Assembly (NCBI RefSeq): GCF_018310345.1 | Contig: NZ_JAGXBY010000010.1 | Coordinates: forward strand, 1-64,000 | Source: Ornithinibacillus massiliensis | GTDB lineage: Bacteria > Bacillota > Bacilli > Bacillales > Amphibacillaceae | Length of the DNA stretch: 64,000 nucleotides | Direction of reading: 5' to 3' | Shown here: positions 35,572 to 44,416 of the stretch, piece after piece | How the letters are laid out: each line of letters opens with the position of its first letter | Position numbering within the stretch: position 1 is the stretch's first letter | Notes under the pieces: model-generated | What the model saw: the letters and a program-made list of their open reading frames with translations, nothing else | Databases searched by the model: none | Told to the model about the DNA's origin: nothing | Translations under genes and position numbers: made by a program

Positions 35572-35600
35572 AATTTGTTTTTAAATAGGAGGTGTAACGG

Positions 35601-36230
35601 ATGACGAAAGGAATCTTAGGTCGAAAAATCGGCATGACTCAATTGTTTAATGAAAACGGAGAATTAATCCCGGTAACAGTTGTTCAGGCTGAGCCTAACG
35701 TAGTATTACAAAAAAGAACTCTTGAAAACGATGGATACGAAGCGATTCAAATCGGTTTCCAAGATCTTAAGGAATCACGTACTAACAAAGCGGAGAAAGG
35801 TCATGCTGAAAAAGCAAACACAACCCCTAAGCGCTACGTTCGTGAAATCCGTAACGCTAATCTTGATGAATATGAAGTAGGTCAAGAAGTTAGCGTTGAA
35901 ATTTTCCAAGCTGGTGAAAAAGTTGATGTAACTGGAACTTCTAAAGGTAAAGGTTTCCAGGGTTCAATTAAACGTCATGGTCAATCACGTGGACCTATGT
36001 CTCACGGTTCTCACTACCATAGAGCTCCAGGTTCAATGGGTGCAATTGATGCAATGCGCGTATTCCCAGGCAAAAACTTACCAGGTCACATGGGTCAAGA
36101 GCAAGTAACAATCCAAAACCTTGAAGTAGTAAGTGTTGACGTTGATCGCAACCTGCTATTAATCAAAGGTAATGTGCCAGGTGCTAAAAAATCATTCGTA
36201 AAAATCACGAGTGCAGTTAAGGCTAACTAA
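35601..36230 (+). CDS. rplC: 50S ribosomal protein L3
   Basis: 209 residues. L3 is an early assembly protein that reaches towards the peptidyl transferase centre. KGILGRKIGMTQLF at the N-terminus and the long loop SKGKGFQGSIKRHGQSRGPMSHGSHYHRAPGS in the middle (about 118-150, given here as shorter blocks GFQGSIKRHG and SHYHRAPGS) are typical. TAGGAGGTGTAA precedes the ATG. It is co-transcribed with rpsJ and rplD. Confidence 0.97.
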   Translation: MTKGILGRKIGMTQLFNENGELIPVTVVQAEPNVVLQKRTLENDGYEAIQIGFQDLKESRTNKAEKGHAEKANTTPKRYVREIRNANLDEYEVGQEVSVEIFQAGEKVDVTGTSKGKGFQGSIKRHGQSRGPMSHGSHYHRAPGSMGAIDAMRVFPGKNLPGHMGQEQVTIQNLEVVSVDVDRNLLLIKGNVPGAKKSFVKITSAVKAN

Positions 36231-36256
36231 TCATATATACGAAGGGAGGATATGTC

Positions 36257-36880
36257 ATGCCTAAAGTAGCACTATTTAAACAAGATGGTTCACAAGCAGG
36301 TGAAATCGAATTAAACGCGTCTGTATTTGGTATTGAGCCTAATACACACGTTTTACACGAAGCGGTAGTTATGCAACGTGCGTCTATGCGTCAAGGTACA
36401 CACGCTGTTAAAAATCGTTCTGATGTTCGCGGTGGTGGACGCAAACCATGGCGTCAAAAAGGTACAGGTCGCGCGCGTCAAGGTTCTATTCGCTCACCAC
36501 AATGGGTAGGCGGTGGAGTTGTTTTCGGACCTACACCTCGTAGCTACAGCTACAAACTACCAAAGAAAGTTCGTCGTTTAGCTCTTAAATCAGCATTATC
36601 TTCTAAAGTACAAGAAGAAAACTTAGTTGTTTTAGAAAGTCTTGCACTAGATGCTCCTAAAACAAAAGAAGTTGTAAAAATGCTAGGTGCTTTAAACGTA
36701 AATGAAAAAGCTCTTATCGTTACTGCTGACACTGACGAGAACGTAGTACGTTCTGCTAATAACCTTCAAGGGGTTAAAGTTCTTACAGTTACAGAAGTAA
36801 ACGTTCTTGATTTATTAATGCATGACAAGTTGATCTTAACGAAAGATGCAGCTGAAAAAGCAGGGGAGGTGCTTGCATAA
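36257..36880 (+). CDS. rplD: 50S ribosomal protein L4
   Basis: 207 residues. L4 binds 23S rRNA near the exit tunnel. Its long loop (about 45-100, with RGGGRKPWRQKGTGRARQG) forms part of the tunnel constriction, where macrolide resistance changes can occur; the sequence looks wild type. AAGGGAGGATA precedes the ATG. Its stop overlaps the first base of rplW, indicating coupled translation. Confidence 0.97.
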   Translation: MPKVALFKQDGSQAGEIELNASVFGIEPNTHVLHEAVVMQRASMRQGTHAVKNRSDVRGGGRKPWRQKGTGRARQGSIRSPQWVGGGVVFGPTPRSYSYKLPKKVRRLALKSALSSKVQEENLVVLESLALDAPKTKEVVKMLGALNVNEKALIVTADTDENVVRSANNLQGVKVLTVTEVNVLDLLMHDKLILTKDAAEKAGEVLA

Positions 36881-37167
36881 TGACTGATGCACGTGATATT
36901 ATTAAGCGCCCTGTCATCACTGAACACTCTGCAGATCTAATGGCAGAGAAGAAATATACGTTCGAAGTTAGTACGAAAGCTAACAGAACACAAATCAAAG
37001 ATGCTGTTGAAGAAATCTTTGGTGTGAAAGTTGAAAAAGTTAACACTATGAACTTAAAAGGTAAATTCAAGCGAATGGGTCGTTACGGTGGTTTCCGCCC
37101 AAATCGCAAAAAAGCTATCGTTCAGCTATCTGCTGACAGCAAAGATCTAGACTTCTTTGAAGGTTAA
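36880..37167 (+). CDS. rplW: 50S ribosomal protein L23
   Basis: 95 residues. L23 lies at the tunnel exit and is the docking site for trigger factor and the signal recognition particle. RDIIKRPVITEHSADLM at the start and the VEEIFGVKVEKVNTMN segment are conserved. The ATG shares a base with the rplD stop region, and GGGGAGGTG lies in the end of rplD. Confidence 0.97.
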   Translation: MTDARDIIKRPVITEHSADLMAEKKYTFEVSTKANRTQIKDAVEEIFGVKVEKVNTMNLKGKFKRMGRYGGFRPNRKKAIVQLSADSKDLDFFEG

Positions 37168-37197
37168 AAAGTAAATAAGTGAAGGAGGGAAAACAAG

Positions 37198-38028
37198 ATG
37201 GCGATTAAAAAATTCAAACCTACCACTAATGGTAGACGTAACATGTCTGTATCTGATTTTGCAGAAATCACTACAGATCAACCGGAAAAATCCCTATTAG
37301 CACCTCTACCAAAACGTGGTGGACGTAACAACCAAGGGAAATTAACCGTTCGTCATCAAGGTGGCGGTCACAAGCGTCAATATCGTATCATCGATTTCAA
37401 ACGTGACAAAGATGGTATTCCAGGTAAAGTTGCTACTATCGAATACGATCCAAACCGTACCGCTAACATTGCATTAATCAACTACGCTGATGGTGAGAAG
37501 CGTTATATTCTTGCACCAAAAGGCTTACAAGTAGGTCAAGTAATTGAATCTGGTGAAAGCGCGGATATTAAAGTGGGTAACGCTCTTCCGTTAGCAAATA
37601 TTCCAGTAGGTACAGTAATCCACAATATCGAACTAAAACCAGGAAATGGCGGACAGTTAGCTCGTTCTGCGGGTGCTGAAGCTCAAATCCTTGGTCGTGA
37701 AGAAAAATACACATTAGTGCGTTTAGCTTCTGGTGAAGTTCGTTTAATTTTATCAACTTGCCGCGCAACAGTAGGTCAAGTAGGTAACTTAGAACATGAA
37801 TTAATTCGTGTCGGTAAAGCAGGACGTTCTCGTTGGAAAGGTATTCGCCCAACTGTACGTGGATCTGTTATGAACCCGAACGATCACCCACACGGTGGTG
37901 GTGAAGGACGTGCACCTATCGGACGTAAATCACCAATGTCACCTTGGGGCAAACCAACTCTTGGTTATAAGACACGTAAACGTAATAAAGCTTCAGATAA
38001 GTATATTGTGCGTAAACGTAAAAAATAA
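37198..38028 (+). CDS. rplB: 50S ribosomal protein L2
   Basis: 276 residues. L2 is close to the peptidyl transferase centre and needed for subunit association. Typical blocks are GGRNNQGKLTVRHQGGGHKR near residue 40 and MNPNDHPHGGGEGRAPIG near residue 225, the latter with the conserved histidine loop. GAAGGAGGGAAA precedes the ATG. It lies between rplW and rpsS. Confidence 0.98.
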   Translation: MAIKKFKPTTNGRRNMSVSDFAEITTDQPEKSLLAPLPKRGGRNNQGKLTVRHQGGGHKRQYRIIDFKRDKDGIPGKVATIEYDPNRTANIALINYADGEKRYILAPKGLQVGQVIESGESADIKVGNALPLANIPVGTVIHNIELKPGNGGQLARSAGAEAQILGREEKYTLVRLASGEVRLILSTCRATVGQVGNLEHELIRVGKAGRSRWKGIRPTVRGSVMNPNDHPHGGGEGRAPIGRKSPMSPWGKPTLGYKTRKRNKASDKYIVRKRKK

Positions 38029-38084
38029 TCGTAATTTAAGGTGGGAATAACTCCCATCTTGGAACTTCGAAAGGAGGTTTATCC

Positions 38085-38363
38085 ATGGGTCGTAGTTTAA
38101 AAAAGGGACCTTTTGCAGATGACCATCTATTGAAAAAAATTGATGAACTAAATGAATCTGACAAAAAACAAGTTATTAAAACTTGGTCACGTCGTTCTAC
38201 TATTTTCCCGACATTCATCGGGCACACTATTGCTGTTTATGATGGACGTAAACATGTTCCTGTATTTGTTACAGAGGACATGGTTGGACATAAATTAGGT
38301 GAATTTGCTCCAACTCGTACGTACAAAGGACATGCAAGTGACGATAAGAAAACAAAACGCTAA
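38085..38363 (+). CDS. rpsS: 30S ribosomal protein S19
   Basis: 92 residues. S19 lies in the 30S head with S13. The start MGRSLKKGPFADDHLLKK and the segment TWSRRSTIFPTFIGHTIAVY are conserved. AAAGGAGGTTT precedes the ATG. The 56-base spacer before it contains a short GGTGGGAATAACTCCCATC hairpin-like element of unknown role. Confidence 0.97.
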   Translation: MGRSLKKGPFADDHLLKKIDELNESDKKQVIKTWSRRSTIFPTFIGHTIAVYDGRKHVPVFVTEDMVGHKLGEFAPTRTYKGHASDDKKTKR

Positions 38364-38381
38364 TGAGAGGAGGCGCTCTAA

Positions 38382-38723
38382 ATGCAAGCTAAAGCCGTAG
38401 CTAAATCAGTTCGTATTGCTCCTCGTAAAGTGCGATTAGTCGTTGATTTAATTCGAGGAAAACAAGTTGGCGAAGCAATTGCTATTTTACGCCACACACA
38501 ACGCGGTGCTTCTCCAGTTGTAGAGAAAGTGTTAAAATCTGCAATCGCAAACGCAGAACACAACTACGAAATGGATCCAGATAATCTAGTGATTTCTGAA
38601 GCATTCGTTAATGAAGGTGTTACTTTAAAACGTTTCCGTCCACGCGCTCAAGGACGTGCAAGCAAGATTAATAAGCGCACTAGCCACATTACAGTGGTTG
38701 TAACAGAAAAGAAGGAGGGATAG
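38382..38723 (+). CDS. rplV: 50S ribosomal protein L22
   Basis: 113 residues. L22 lines the exit tunnel with L4; its beta hairpin (FRPRAQGRASKINKRTSHI, about 86-104) carries sites of macrolide resistance changes and looks wild type. SVRIAPRKVRLVVDLIRGK is the conserved N-terminal block. GAGAGGAGG precedes the ATG, and rpsC begins three bases after the stop. Confidence 0.97.
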   Translation: MQAKAVAKSVRIAPRKVRLVVDLIRGKQVGEAIAILRHTQRGASPVVEKVLKSAIANAEHNYEMDPDNLVISEAFVNEGVTLKRFRPRAQGRASKINKRTSHITVVVTEKKEG

Positions 38724-38726
38724 TTA

Positions 38727-39368
38727 GTGGGTCAAAAAGTGAATCCAACAGGTCTTCGCGTTGGTATCATTAAAGACTGGGAGTCTAAATGGTATGCTGG
38801 CAAAGACTATGCAGACTTACTACATGAAGATATTAAAATCAGAGAATATCTTGAAAACCGTCTAAAAACTGCAGCTGTTTCCCATGTTGAAATTGAACGT
38901 GCAGCTAATCGCGTAAACGTAACAATTCACACTGGTAAACCAGGTATGGTTATTGGTAAAGGCGGATCTGAAGTAGAAGCTCTACGTAACTCATTAAACA
39001 GTTTAACTGGCAAACGTGTTCACATCAATATTGTTGAAATCAAGAAAGTTGATGTTAATGCTAAGCTAGTTGCAGAAAATATTGCTCGTCAATTAGAAAA
39101 TCGTATTTCATTCCGTCGTGCACAAAAGCAAGCTATCCAACGTGCTATGCGTGCTGGTGCAAAAGGAATTAAAACACAGGTATCTGGTCGTCTAGGTGGC
39201 GCAGATATTGCTCGTGCTGAACATTACAGTGAAGGAACTGTTCCACTACACACATTACGTGCTGATATCGACTATGCAACAGCAGAAGCTGATACTACGT
39301 ACGGTAAACTTGGTATTAAAGTGTGGATCTATCGTGGTGAAGTCCTTCCAACTAAATCGAACAAATAA
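38727..39368 (+). CDS. rpsC: 30S ribosomal protein S3
   Basis: 213 residues with a GTG start behind AAGGAGGGA. S3 helps form the mRNA entry helicase with S4 and S5. The KH domain holds VIGKGGSEVEALR, and the C-terminal domain has RRAQKQAIQRAMRAGAKG. It is slightly shorter at the C-terminus than the B. subtilis protein, which is unremarkable. rplP follows 17 bases later. Confidence 0.97.
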   Translation: MGQKVNPTGLRVGIIKDWESKWYAGKDYADLLHEDIKIREYLENRLKTAAVSHVEIERAANRVNVTIHTGKPGMVIGKGGSEVEALRNSLNSLTGKRVHINIVEIKKVDVNAKLVAENIARQLENRISFRRAQKQAIQRAMRAGAKGIKTQVSGRLGGADIARAEHYSEGTVPLHTLRADIDYATAEADTTYGKLGIKVWIYRGEVLPTKSNK

Positions 39369-39385
39369 GGAAGGGGGCTATATAC

Positions 39386-39820
39386 ATGTTAATGCCTAAA
39401 CGTGTTAAATATCGTAGACAACATCGTGGTAAAATGAGAGGCCAAGCAAAAGGTGGTACTCAAGTTACTTTTGGTGAATATGGAATACAAGCTCTTGAGG
39501 CTTCTTGGATTACAAGTCGTCAAATAGAAGCTGCTCGTATCGCTATGACTCGTTACATGAAACGTGGCGGTAAAGTATGGATCAAAATTTTCCCAGATAA
39601 GCCGTATACAGCGAAGCCTCTAGAAGTCCGAATGGGTTCTGGTAAAGGTGCTCCTGAAGGATGGGTTGCTGTAGTTAAGCCTGGAAAAGTTATGTTTGAA
39701 ATTGCTGGAGTTTCTGAAGAGGTTGCTCGTGAAGCATTACGTCTTGCTTCTCATAAACTTCCAATCAAAACTAAATTCGTAAAACGTGAAGAAATTGGTG
39801 GTGAAATCAATGAAGGCTAA
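39386..39820 (+). CDS. rplP: 50S ribosomal protein L16
   Basis: 144 residues. L16 organises the A-site region of 23S rRNA. PKRVKYRRQHRGKMRG opens the protein, and MTRYMKRGGKVWIKIFPDKP is the central conserved block. GGAAGGGGG precedes the ATG. Its last codons overlap rpmC by 11 bases, suggesting coupled translation. Confidence 0.97.
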   Translation: MLMPKRVKYRRQHRGKMRGQAKGGTQVTFGEYGIQALEASWITSRQIEAARIAMTRYMKRGGKVWIKIFPDKPYTAKPLEVRMGSGKGAPEGWVAVVKPGKVMFEIAGVSEEVAREALRLASHKLPIKTKFVKREEIGGEINEG

Positions 39821-40010
39821 TGATATCAGAGAACTAACCACTGCCGAAATTGAACAAAAACTTAAATCTTTAAAAGAAGAGTTATTTAATTTACGCTTCC
39901 AACTAGCAACTGGTCAACTTGAGAACACTGCACGTATCCGTGAAGTAAGAAAAACCATTGCTCGTATGAAAACTGTTGTCCGTCAACGCGAACTAAGCGT
40001 AAACAACTGA
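39810..40010 (+). CDS. rpmC: 50S ribosomal protein L29
   Basis: 66 residues from the ATG at 39810, which gives the family start MKANDIRELTTAEIEQK; an earlier in-frame GTG lies within rplP and is not used. L29 is a two-helix protein at the tunnel exit, beside L23. LKEELFNLRFQLATGQLENT is the core block. It overlaps rplP, in the order rplP-rpmC-rpsQ. Confidence 0.96.
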   Translation: MKANDIRELTTAEIEQKLKSLKEELFNLRFQLATGQLENTARIREVRKTIARMKTVVRQRELSVNN

Positions 40011-40034
40011 TAATGAGAGGAGGTTAGCCTCAAA

Positions 40035-40298
40035 ATGACTGAACGTAATAATCGTAAAGTATATACAGGCCGTGTAGTTTCAGATAAAATGGATAAAACA
40101 ATCACAGTTTTAGTTGAAACTTACAAAAACCATAAATTATATGGTAAACGTGTTAAGTATTCTAAGAAATTTAAAGCACATGATGAGAACAATCAAGCAA
40201 AAACTGGTGATATCGTTCGTATTATGGAAACTCGTCCGTTATCATCAACTAAACGCTTCCGTCTAGTTGAAATCGTTGAAGAAGCGGTAATTATATAA
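40035..40298 (+). CDS. rpsQ: 30S ribosomal protein S17
   Basis: 87 residues. S17 is a primary 16S rRNA-binding protein with an OB fold. RKVYTGRVVSDKMDKTITVLV and the segment DIVRIMETRPLSSTKRFRLV are conserved. GAGAGGAGG precedes the ATG. It is part of the spc segment, between rpmC and rplN. Confidence 0.97.
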   Translation: MTERNNRKVYTGRVVSDKMDKTITVLVETYKNHKLYGKRVKYSKKFKAHDENNQAKTGDIVRIMETRPLSSTKRFRLVEIVEEAVII

Positions 40299-40341
40299 TA
40301 AAGTTTCGCTCGGAAGGTATCCGAAGGGAGGTTTAAAGCGT

Positions 40342-40710
40342 ATGATTCAACAGGAAACACGCTTAAAAGTTGCAGATAACTCTGGTGCACGTGAGTTACT
40401 TACGATTAAAGTACTAGGTGGCTCAGGTCGCAAAACTGCTAATATCGGTGATGTTATTGTTTGTTCCGTAAAACAAGCAACACCAGGAGGCGTTGTCAAA
40501 AAGGGTGACGTTGTAAAAGCAGTAATTGTACGTACTAAATCTGGTGTACGTCGTAAAGACGGCTCATATATTCGTTTTGATGAAAATGCTGCAGTAATCA
40601 TTCGTGATGACAAAAGTCCAAGAGGAACTCGTATCTTCGGACCAGTTGCACGTGAATTACGTGATGCACAATTCATGAAAATCGTATCTCTAGCTCCAGA
40701 AGTTCTATAA
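40342..40710 (+). CDS. rplN: 50S ribosomal protein L14
   Basis: 122 residues. L14 forms part of the subunit interface (bridge B8). MIQQETRLKVADNSGAREL is the classic start, and ENAAVIIRDDKSPRGTRIFG is the central block. AAGGGAGGTTT precedes the ATG. The short spacer from rpsQ holds no other gene. Confidence 0.98.
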   Translation: MIQQETRLKVADNSGARELLTIKVLGGSGRKTANIGDVIVCSVKQATPGGVVKKGDVVKAVIVRTKSGVRRKDGSYIRFDENAAVIIRDDKSPRGTRIFGPVARELRDAQFMKIVSLAPEVL

Positions 40711-40744
40711 GAAGAGAATTACCTTGTAAGGAGGTGCGTAAAGC

Positions 40745-41056
40745 ATGCATGTAAAAAAAGGTGATAAAGTAATTGTTATTTCCGGTAAAGACCGTGGTAA
40801 AACAGGCACAATTTTAGAAGCATATCCGAAAAAGGATCGCGTTCTTGTTGAAGGTGTTAACATGATCAAAAAACACGCTAAGCCTTCTCAAGAGAATCCA
40901 CAAGGTGGAATTCTTAACCAAGAAGCTCCAATTCATGTTTCTAACGTGATGCCAGTAGATCCAAAGACCGGCAAACCGACACGTGTTGGTTACGAAGTGC
41001 GTGATGGAAAGAAAGTCCGCATCGCTAAAAGTTCCGGTGAAGCATTAGATAAATAG
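40745..41056 (+). CDS. rplX: 50S ribosomal protein L24
   Basis: 103 residues with an N-terminal KOW motif (KKGDKVIVISGKDRGKTGTI, about 4-23). L24 starts 50S assembly. AAGGAGGTG precedes the ATG. It follows rplN and precedes rplE, the conserved spc order. Confidence 0.97.
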   Translation: MHVKKGDKVIVISGKDRGKTGTILEAYPKKDRVLVEGVNMIKKHAKPSQENPQGGILNQEAPIHVSNVMPVDPKTGKPTRVGYEVRDGKKVRIAKSSGEALDK

Positions 41057-41083
41057 TATGTGCTGTGAAAGGAGGGCAACATG

Positions 41084-41623
41084 GTGAATCAATTAAGACA
41101 AAAATACCAAGATGAAATTGTACCATCTTTAATGAATAAATTTAATTACAAGTCTGTTATGGAAGTGCCTGGAATCGAAAAAATCGTTATCAACATGGGT
41201 GTTGGTGATGCAGTTCAAAACTCTAAGGCACTAGATAGCGCAGTTGAAGAACTAGCATTAATTTCTGGTCAAAAACCAATGATTACACGTGCTAAAAAAT
41301 CAATCGCAGGATTCCGTTTACGTGAAGGAATGCCGATTGGTGCGAAAGTTACTCTTCGCGGTGAGCGCATGTATGAATTCCTACAAAAGCTAATCGCGGT
41401 ATCTCTACCACGTGTACGTGACTTCCGTGGTATTTCTAAAAAAGCTTTTGATGGCCGTGGTAACTACACGCTAGGTGTTAAAGAACAATTAATTTTCCCA
41501 GAAATTAATTACGATAAAGTAAGTAAAGTGCGCGGTATGGATATTGTTATCGTAACAACATCTAATACTGATGAAGAAGCACGTGAACTTTTAGCTCAGC
41601 TTGGCATGCCTTTCCAAAAATAG
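41084..41623 (+). CDS. rplE: 50S ribosomal protein L5
   Basis: 179 residues if translation starts at the GTG at 41084, seven bases behind AGGAGGG and matching the B. subtilis N-terminus. The ATG three bases earlier would add one residue and cannot be excluded. L5 binds 5S rRNA and contacts P-site tRNA. IVINMGVGDAVQNSKALDSA and RLREGMPIGAKVTLRGERMY are conserved blocks. Confidence 0.97.
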   Translation: MNQLRQKYQDEIVPSLMNKFNYKSVMEVPGIEKIVINMGVGDAVQNSKALDSAVEELALISGQKPMITRAKKSIAGFRLREGMPIGAKVTLRGERMYEFLQKLIAVSLPRVRDFRGISKKAFDGRGNYTLGVKEQLIFPEINYDKVSKVRGMDIVIVTTSNTDEEARELLAQLGMPFQK

Positions 41624-41651
41624 ACATGAGCTAATACAAGGAGGGAAAATT

Positions 41652-41837
41652 GTGGCTAAAAAATCAATGATTGCGAAACAAAAACGCACACAAAAGTATC
41701 AAGTACAAGAGTATACTCGTTGTGAACGTTGTGGACGTCCGCATTCAGTAATGCGTAAATTTAAACTTTGCCGTATTTGTTTCCGCGAACTTGCCTATAA
41801 AGGTCAAATTCCTGGTGTCAAAAAAGCAAGCTGGTAA
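41652..41837 (+). CDS. rpsZ: 30S ribosomal protein S14, zinc-binding form
   Basis: 61 residues from the GTG at 41652 behind AAGGAGGGAAA; the longer in-frame version would start inside rplE. The CxxC pairs CERC and CRIC mark the zinc-binding short type, which bacilli keep in the spc operon. The longer zinc-free S14 is usually elsewhere. It lies between rplE and rpsH. Confidence 0.97.
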   Translation: MAKKSMIAKQKRTQKYQVQEYTRCERCGRPHSVMRKFKLCRICFRELAYKGQIPGVKKASW

Positions 41838-41866
41838 ACCCCGATTCGGGAAGGAGGTAATGATTA

Positions 41867-42265
41867 ATGGTTATGACAGATCCAATCGCAGATATGCTAA
41901 CTCGCATTCGTAATGCGAACATGGTTAAACATGAAAAGTTAGAACTTCCTGCTTCTAAAATTAAAACTGAAATTGCTGATATTCTAAAAAGAGAAGGCTT
42001 TGTACGTGATTATGAAGTTATTGAAGATAACAAACAAGGCGTTCTGCGTATTTTCCTTAAGTACGGTGTGAATGAGGAACGAGTAATTACAGGTATTAAA
42101 CGTATTAGTAAGCCAGGATTACGTGTTTATGCTAAAGCTGGTGAAGTACCTCGTGTACTAAACGGTTTAGGTATTGCAATCGTATCAACATCTAAAGGTG
42201 TACTTTCTGATAAAGAAGCACGCGCTCAAGCTGTTGGTGGCGAAGTACTTGCATATGTTTGGTAA
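41867..42265 (+). CDS. rpsH: 30S ribosomal protein S8
   Basis: 132 residues. S8 binds helix 21 of 16S rRNA and in E. coli represses the spc operon; such control is not shown here. MVMTDPIADMLTRIRNAN opens the protein, and VSTSKGVLSDKEARAQAVGG lies near the end. GGAAGGAGGTAA precedes the ATG. Confidence 0.98.
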   Translation: MVMTDPIADMLTRIRNANMVKHEKLELPASKIKTEIADILKREGFVRDYEVIEDNKQGVLRIFLKYGVNEERVITGIKRISKPGLRVYAKAGEVPRVLNGLGIAIVSTSKGVLSDKEARAQAVGGEVLAYVW

Positions 42266-42295
42266 TTAATTTTTTATGATGAGGAGGTGCATGGA

Positions 42296-42832
42296 ATGTC
42301 TCGTATAGGACTTAAGCCAATTGAGATTCCGAGTGGTGTAGAAGTAAAACTTAATGAAAATACAGTAACAGTTAAGGGCCCTAAAGGTGAATTAACTAGA
42401 GAATTTCATCCTGATATGAAGATTGTTGTTGCAGATAACGTGATCACAGTGGAACGCCCTAGTGATCAAAAAACACATCGTTCATTACACGGAACAACTC
42501 GTAGCCTACTAGCTAACATGGTTGAAGGTGTATCGAAAGGTTTTGAAAAACATCTTCAAATTATCGGTGTTGGTTATCGTGCACAAAAGCAAGGTAATAA
42601 AATCGTAGTAAACGCTGGATATTCACATCCAGTTGAAATAGATCCAATCGACGGTATTGAAATCGATGTTCCAAACAACACTTCTGTGATTGTTAAAGGT
42701 ATCGATAAAGAAAAAGTTGGCGCTGTTGCAGCTAACATTAGAGCTATTAGAAAACCAGAACCTTACAAAGGTAAAGGTATTCGTTACGTTGATGAATATG
42801 TACGTCGTAAAGAAGGTAAAACTGCTAAGTAA
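42296..42832 (+). CDS. rplF: 50S ribosomal protein L6
   Basis: 178 residues from the ATG at 42296; an in-frame GTG nine bases earlier overlaps the ribosome binding site GAGGAGGTG. L6 lies near the sarcin-ricin loop. It has two related domains, with MSRIGLKPIEIPSGVEV at the start and the RNA-binding PEPYKGKGIRY segment near the end. Confidence 0.97.
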   Translation: MSRIGLKPIEIPSGVEVKLNENTVTVKGPKGELTREFHPDMKIVVADNVITVERPSDQKTHRSLHGTTRSLLANMVEGVSKGFEKHLQIIGVGYRAQKQGNKIVVNAGYSHPVEIDPIDGIEIDVPNNTSVIVKGIDKEKVGAVAANIRAIRKPEPYKGKGIRYVDEYVRRKEGKTAK

Positions 42833-42862
42833 GGTTAGTTAGGCGAGAAAGGAGTGACCCAG

Positions 42863-43225
42863 ATGATCACAAAACCTGACAAAAATGTTGCACGTAAAAG
42901 AAGACATAACCGTGTTCGTAAGAATCTTTTCGGAACACCTGAGCGTCCTCGTTTAAACGTGTATCGTTCAAATAAACACATTTATGCACAGTTAATTGAT
43001 GATACTAACGGTGTAACATTAGTTAGCGCGTCTACTGTAGATAAAGAATTAAGCGTTGATTCAACTAGCAGTGTTGATGCTGCAACTAAAGTTGGAGAAT
43101 TGATTGCAAAACGTGCCCAAGATAAAGGTCATAAATCAGTTGTATTTGATCGTGGAGGCTACCTTTATCATGGACGTGTAAAAGCATTAGCAGATGCTGC
43201 TCGTGAGGCAGGTCTTGAATTTTAA
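42863..43225 (+). CDS. rplR: 50S ribosomal protein L18
   Basis: 120 residues from the ATG at 42863 (MITKPDKNVARKRRHNRVRK); the earlier in-frame GTG lies within the ribosome binding site AAAGGAGTGA. L18 binds 5S rRNA with L5. The block RPRLNVYRSNKHIYAQLIDD and the C-terminal YHGRVKALADAAREAGLEF are conserved. Confidence 0.97.
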   Translation: MITKPDKNVARKRRHNRVRKNLFGTPERPRLNVYRSNKHIYAQLIDDTNGVTLVSASTVDKELSVDSTSSVDAATKVGELIAKRAQDKGHKSVVFDRGGYLYHGRVKALADAAREAGLEF

Positions 43226-43245
43226 TTGTAAAAGGAGGGACACAG

Positions 43246-43749
43246 ATGAAAACAGTAATCGATCCTAATAAATTAGATCTTGAAGAACGTGTTGTTGCGG
43301 TAAACCGCGTAGCAAAAGTTGTAAAAGGTGGACGTCGTTTCCGTTTTGCTGCATTAGTAGTTGTAGGAGATAAGAACGGCCATGTTGGATTTGGTACTGG
43401 TAAAGCACAAGAAGTACCAGATGCAATTAGAAAAGCAGTTGATGATGCGAAGAAAAACTTAATCACTGTACCGATCGTTGGAACAACAATTCCACATGAA
43501 ATTCATGGAGAATTCGGTTCTGGACGTGTATTAATGAAACCAGCTTCTGAAGGTACTGGAGTTATCTCTGGTGGTCCGGTTCGTGCGGTACTTGAGCTTG
43601 CTGGTGTTGGTGATATTTTAACTAAGTCACTTGGTTCTAACACACCAATTAATATGATTCGCGCTACTATGAATGGTTTAACTAACCTTAAGCGCGCGGA
43701 AGATGTAGCAAAACTACGAGGAAAGTCTGTAGAAGAACTGTTAGGATAA
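43246..43749 (+). CDS. rpsE: 30S ribosomal protein S5
   Basis: 167 residues. S5 takes part in mRNA entry and decoding fidelity; its loop near VVKGGRRFRFAALVVVGD is the site of spectinomycin resistance changes and looks wild type. The double-stranded RNA-binding fold and the VGFGTGKAQEVPDAI block are present. AAAGGAGGGA precedes the ATG. Confidence 0.98.
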   Translation: MKTVIDPNKLDLEERVVAVNRVAKVVKGGRRFRFAALVVVGDKNGHVGFGTGKAQEVPDAIRKAVDDAKKNLITVPIVGTTIPHEIHGEFGSGRVLMKPASEGTGVISGGPVRAVLELAGVGDILTKSLGSNTPINMIRATMNGLTNLKRAEDVAKLRGKSVEELLG

Positions 43750-43762
43750 GGAGGGAAACACT

Positions 43763-43945
43763 ATGTCTAAAAAATTAGAAATCACCCTCACACGCAGTGT
43801 AATAGGTGCAAAAGAAAAACAAATGAAAACTGTTGAAGCACTAGGTCTTAAAAAAATTCGTCAAACCGTAGTTCTTGATGATACTCCGGCTGTTCGTGGA
43901 ATGGTTAACAGAGTATCTCATCTTGTAACGGTTAAAGAAGGTTAA
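43763..43945 (+). CDS. rpmD: 50S ribosomal protein L30
   Basis: 60 residues, the normal length. It has the LTRSVIGAKEKQMKTVEALG block and a C-terminal MVNRVSHLVTVKE. TAAGGAGGGAAA, partly within the end of rpsE, precedes the ATG. It lies between rpsE and rplO. Confidence 0.96.
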   Translation: MSKKLEITLTRSVIGAKEKQMKTVEALGLKKIRQTVVLDDTPAVRGMVNRVSHLVTVKEG

Positions 43946-43975
43946 TAAACAGAAGCGTAAAGAGGAGGTGCTCGT

Positions 43976-44416
43976 ATGAAACTTCATGAATTGAAACCAG
44001 CAGAAGGCTCACGTAAAGAGAGAAACCGTGTAGGTCGCGGAACATCATCTGGAAACGGAAAAACTTCCGGTCGTGGTCACAAAGGACAAAACGCTCGTTC
44101 TGGCGGTGGTGTACGTCCTGGATTTGAAGGTGGACAAATGCCTTTATTCCAACGTTTACCAAAACGTGGATTTACGAACATAAACCGTAAAGAATATGCT
44201 ATAGTGAACTTAGACGTTTTAAACCGATTTGAAGACGGCACAGAAATCACTCCTGAGTTATTATTAGAATCAGGTGTCGTAAAGAACGTAAAATCAGGTA
44301 TTAAAGTACTTGGTAATGGTTCCGTCGAAAACAAATATACCGTTAAAGCTCATAAGTTCTCTGCTTCAGCAAAGGCAGCAATCGAAGAAGCGGGCGGTAA
44401 AACAGAGGTGATCTAA
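43976..44416 (+). CDS. rplO: 50S ribosomal protein L15
   Basis: 146 residues. L15 is a late-assembly protein with a long glycine- and arginine-rich N-terminal extension (about 18-55, SRKERNRVGRGTSSGNGKTS and GRGHKGQNARSGGG) threading into 23S rRNA. AGAGGAGGTG precedes the ATG. Its stop overlaps the first base of secY, so translation is coupled. Confidence 0.97.
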   Translation: MKLHELKPAEGSRKERNRVGRGTSSGNGKTSGRGHKGQNARSGGGVRPGFEGGQMPLFQRLPKRGFTNINRKEYAIVNLDVLNRFEDGTEITPELLLESGVVKNVKSGIKVLGNGSVENKYTVKAHKFSASAKAAIEEAGGKTEVI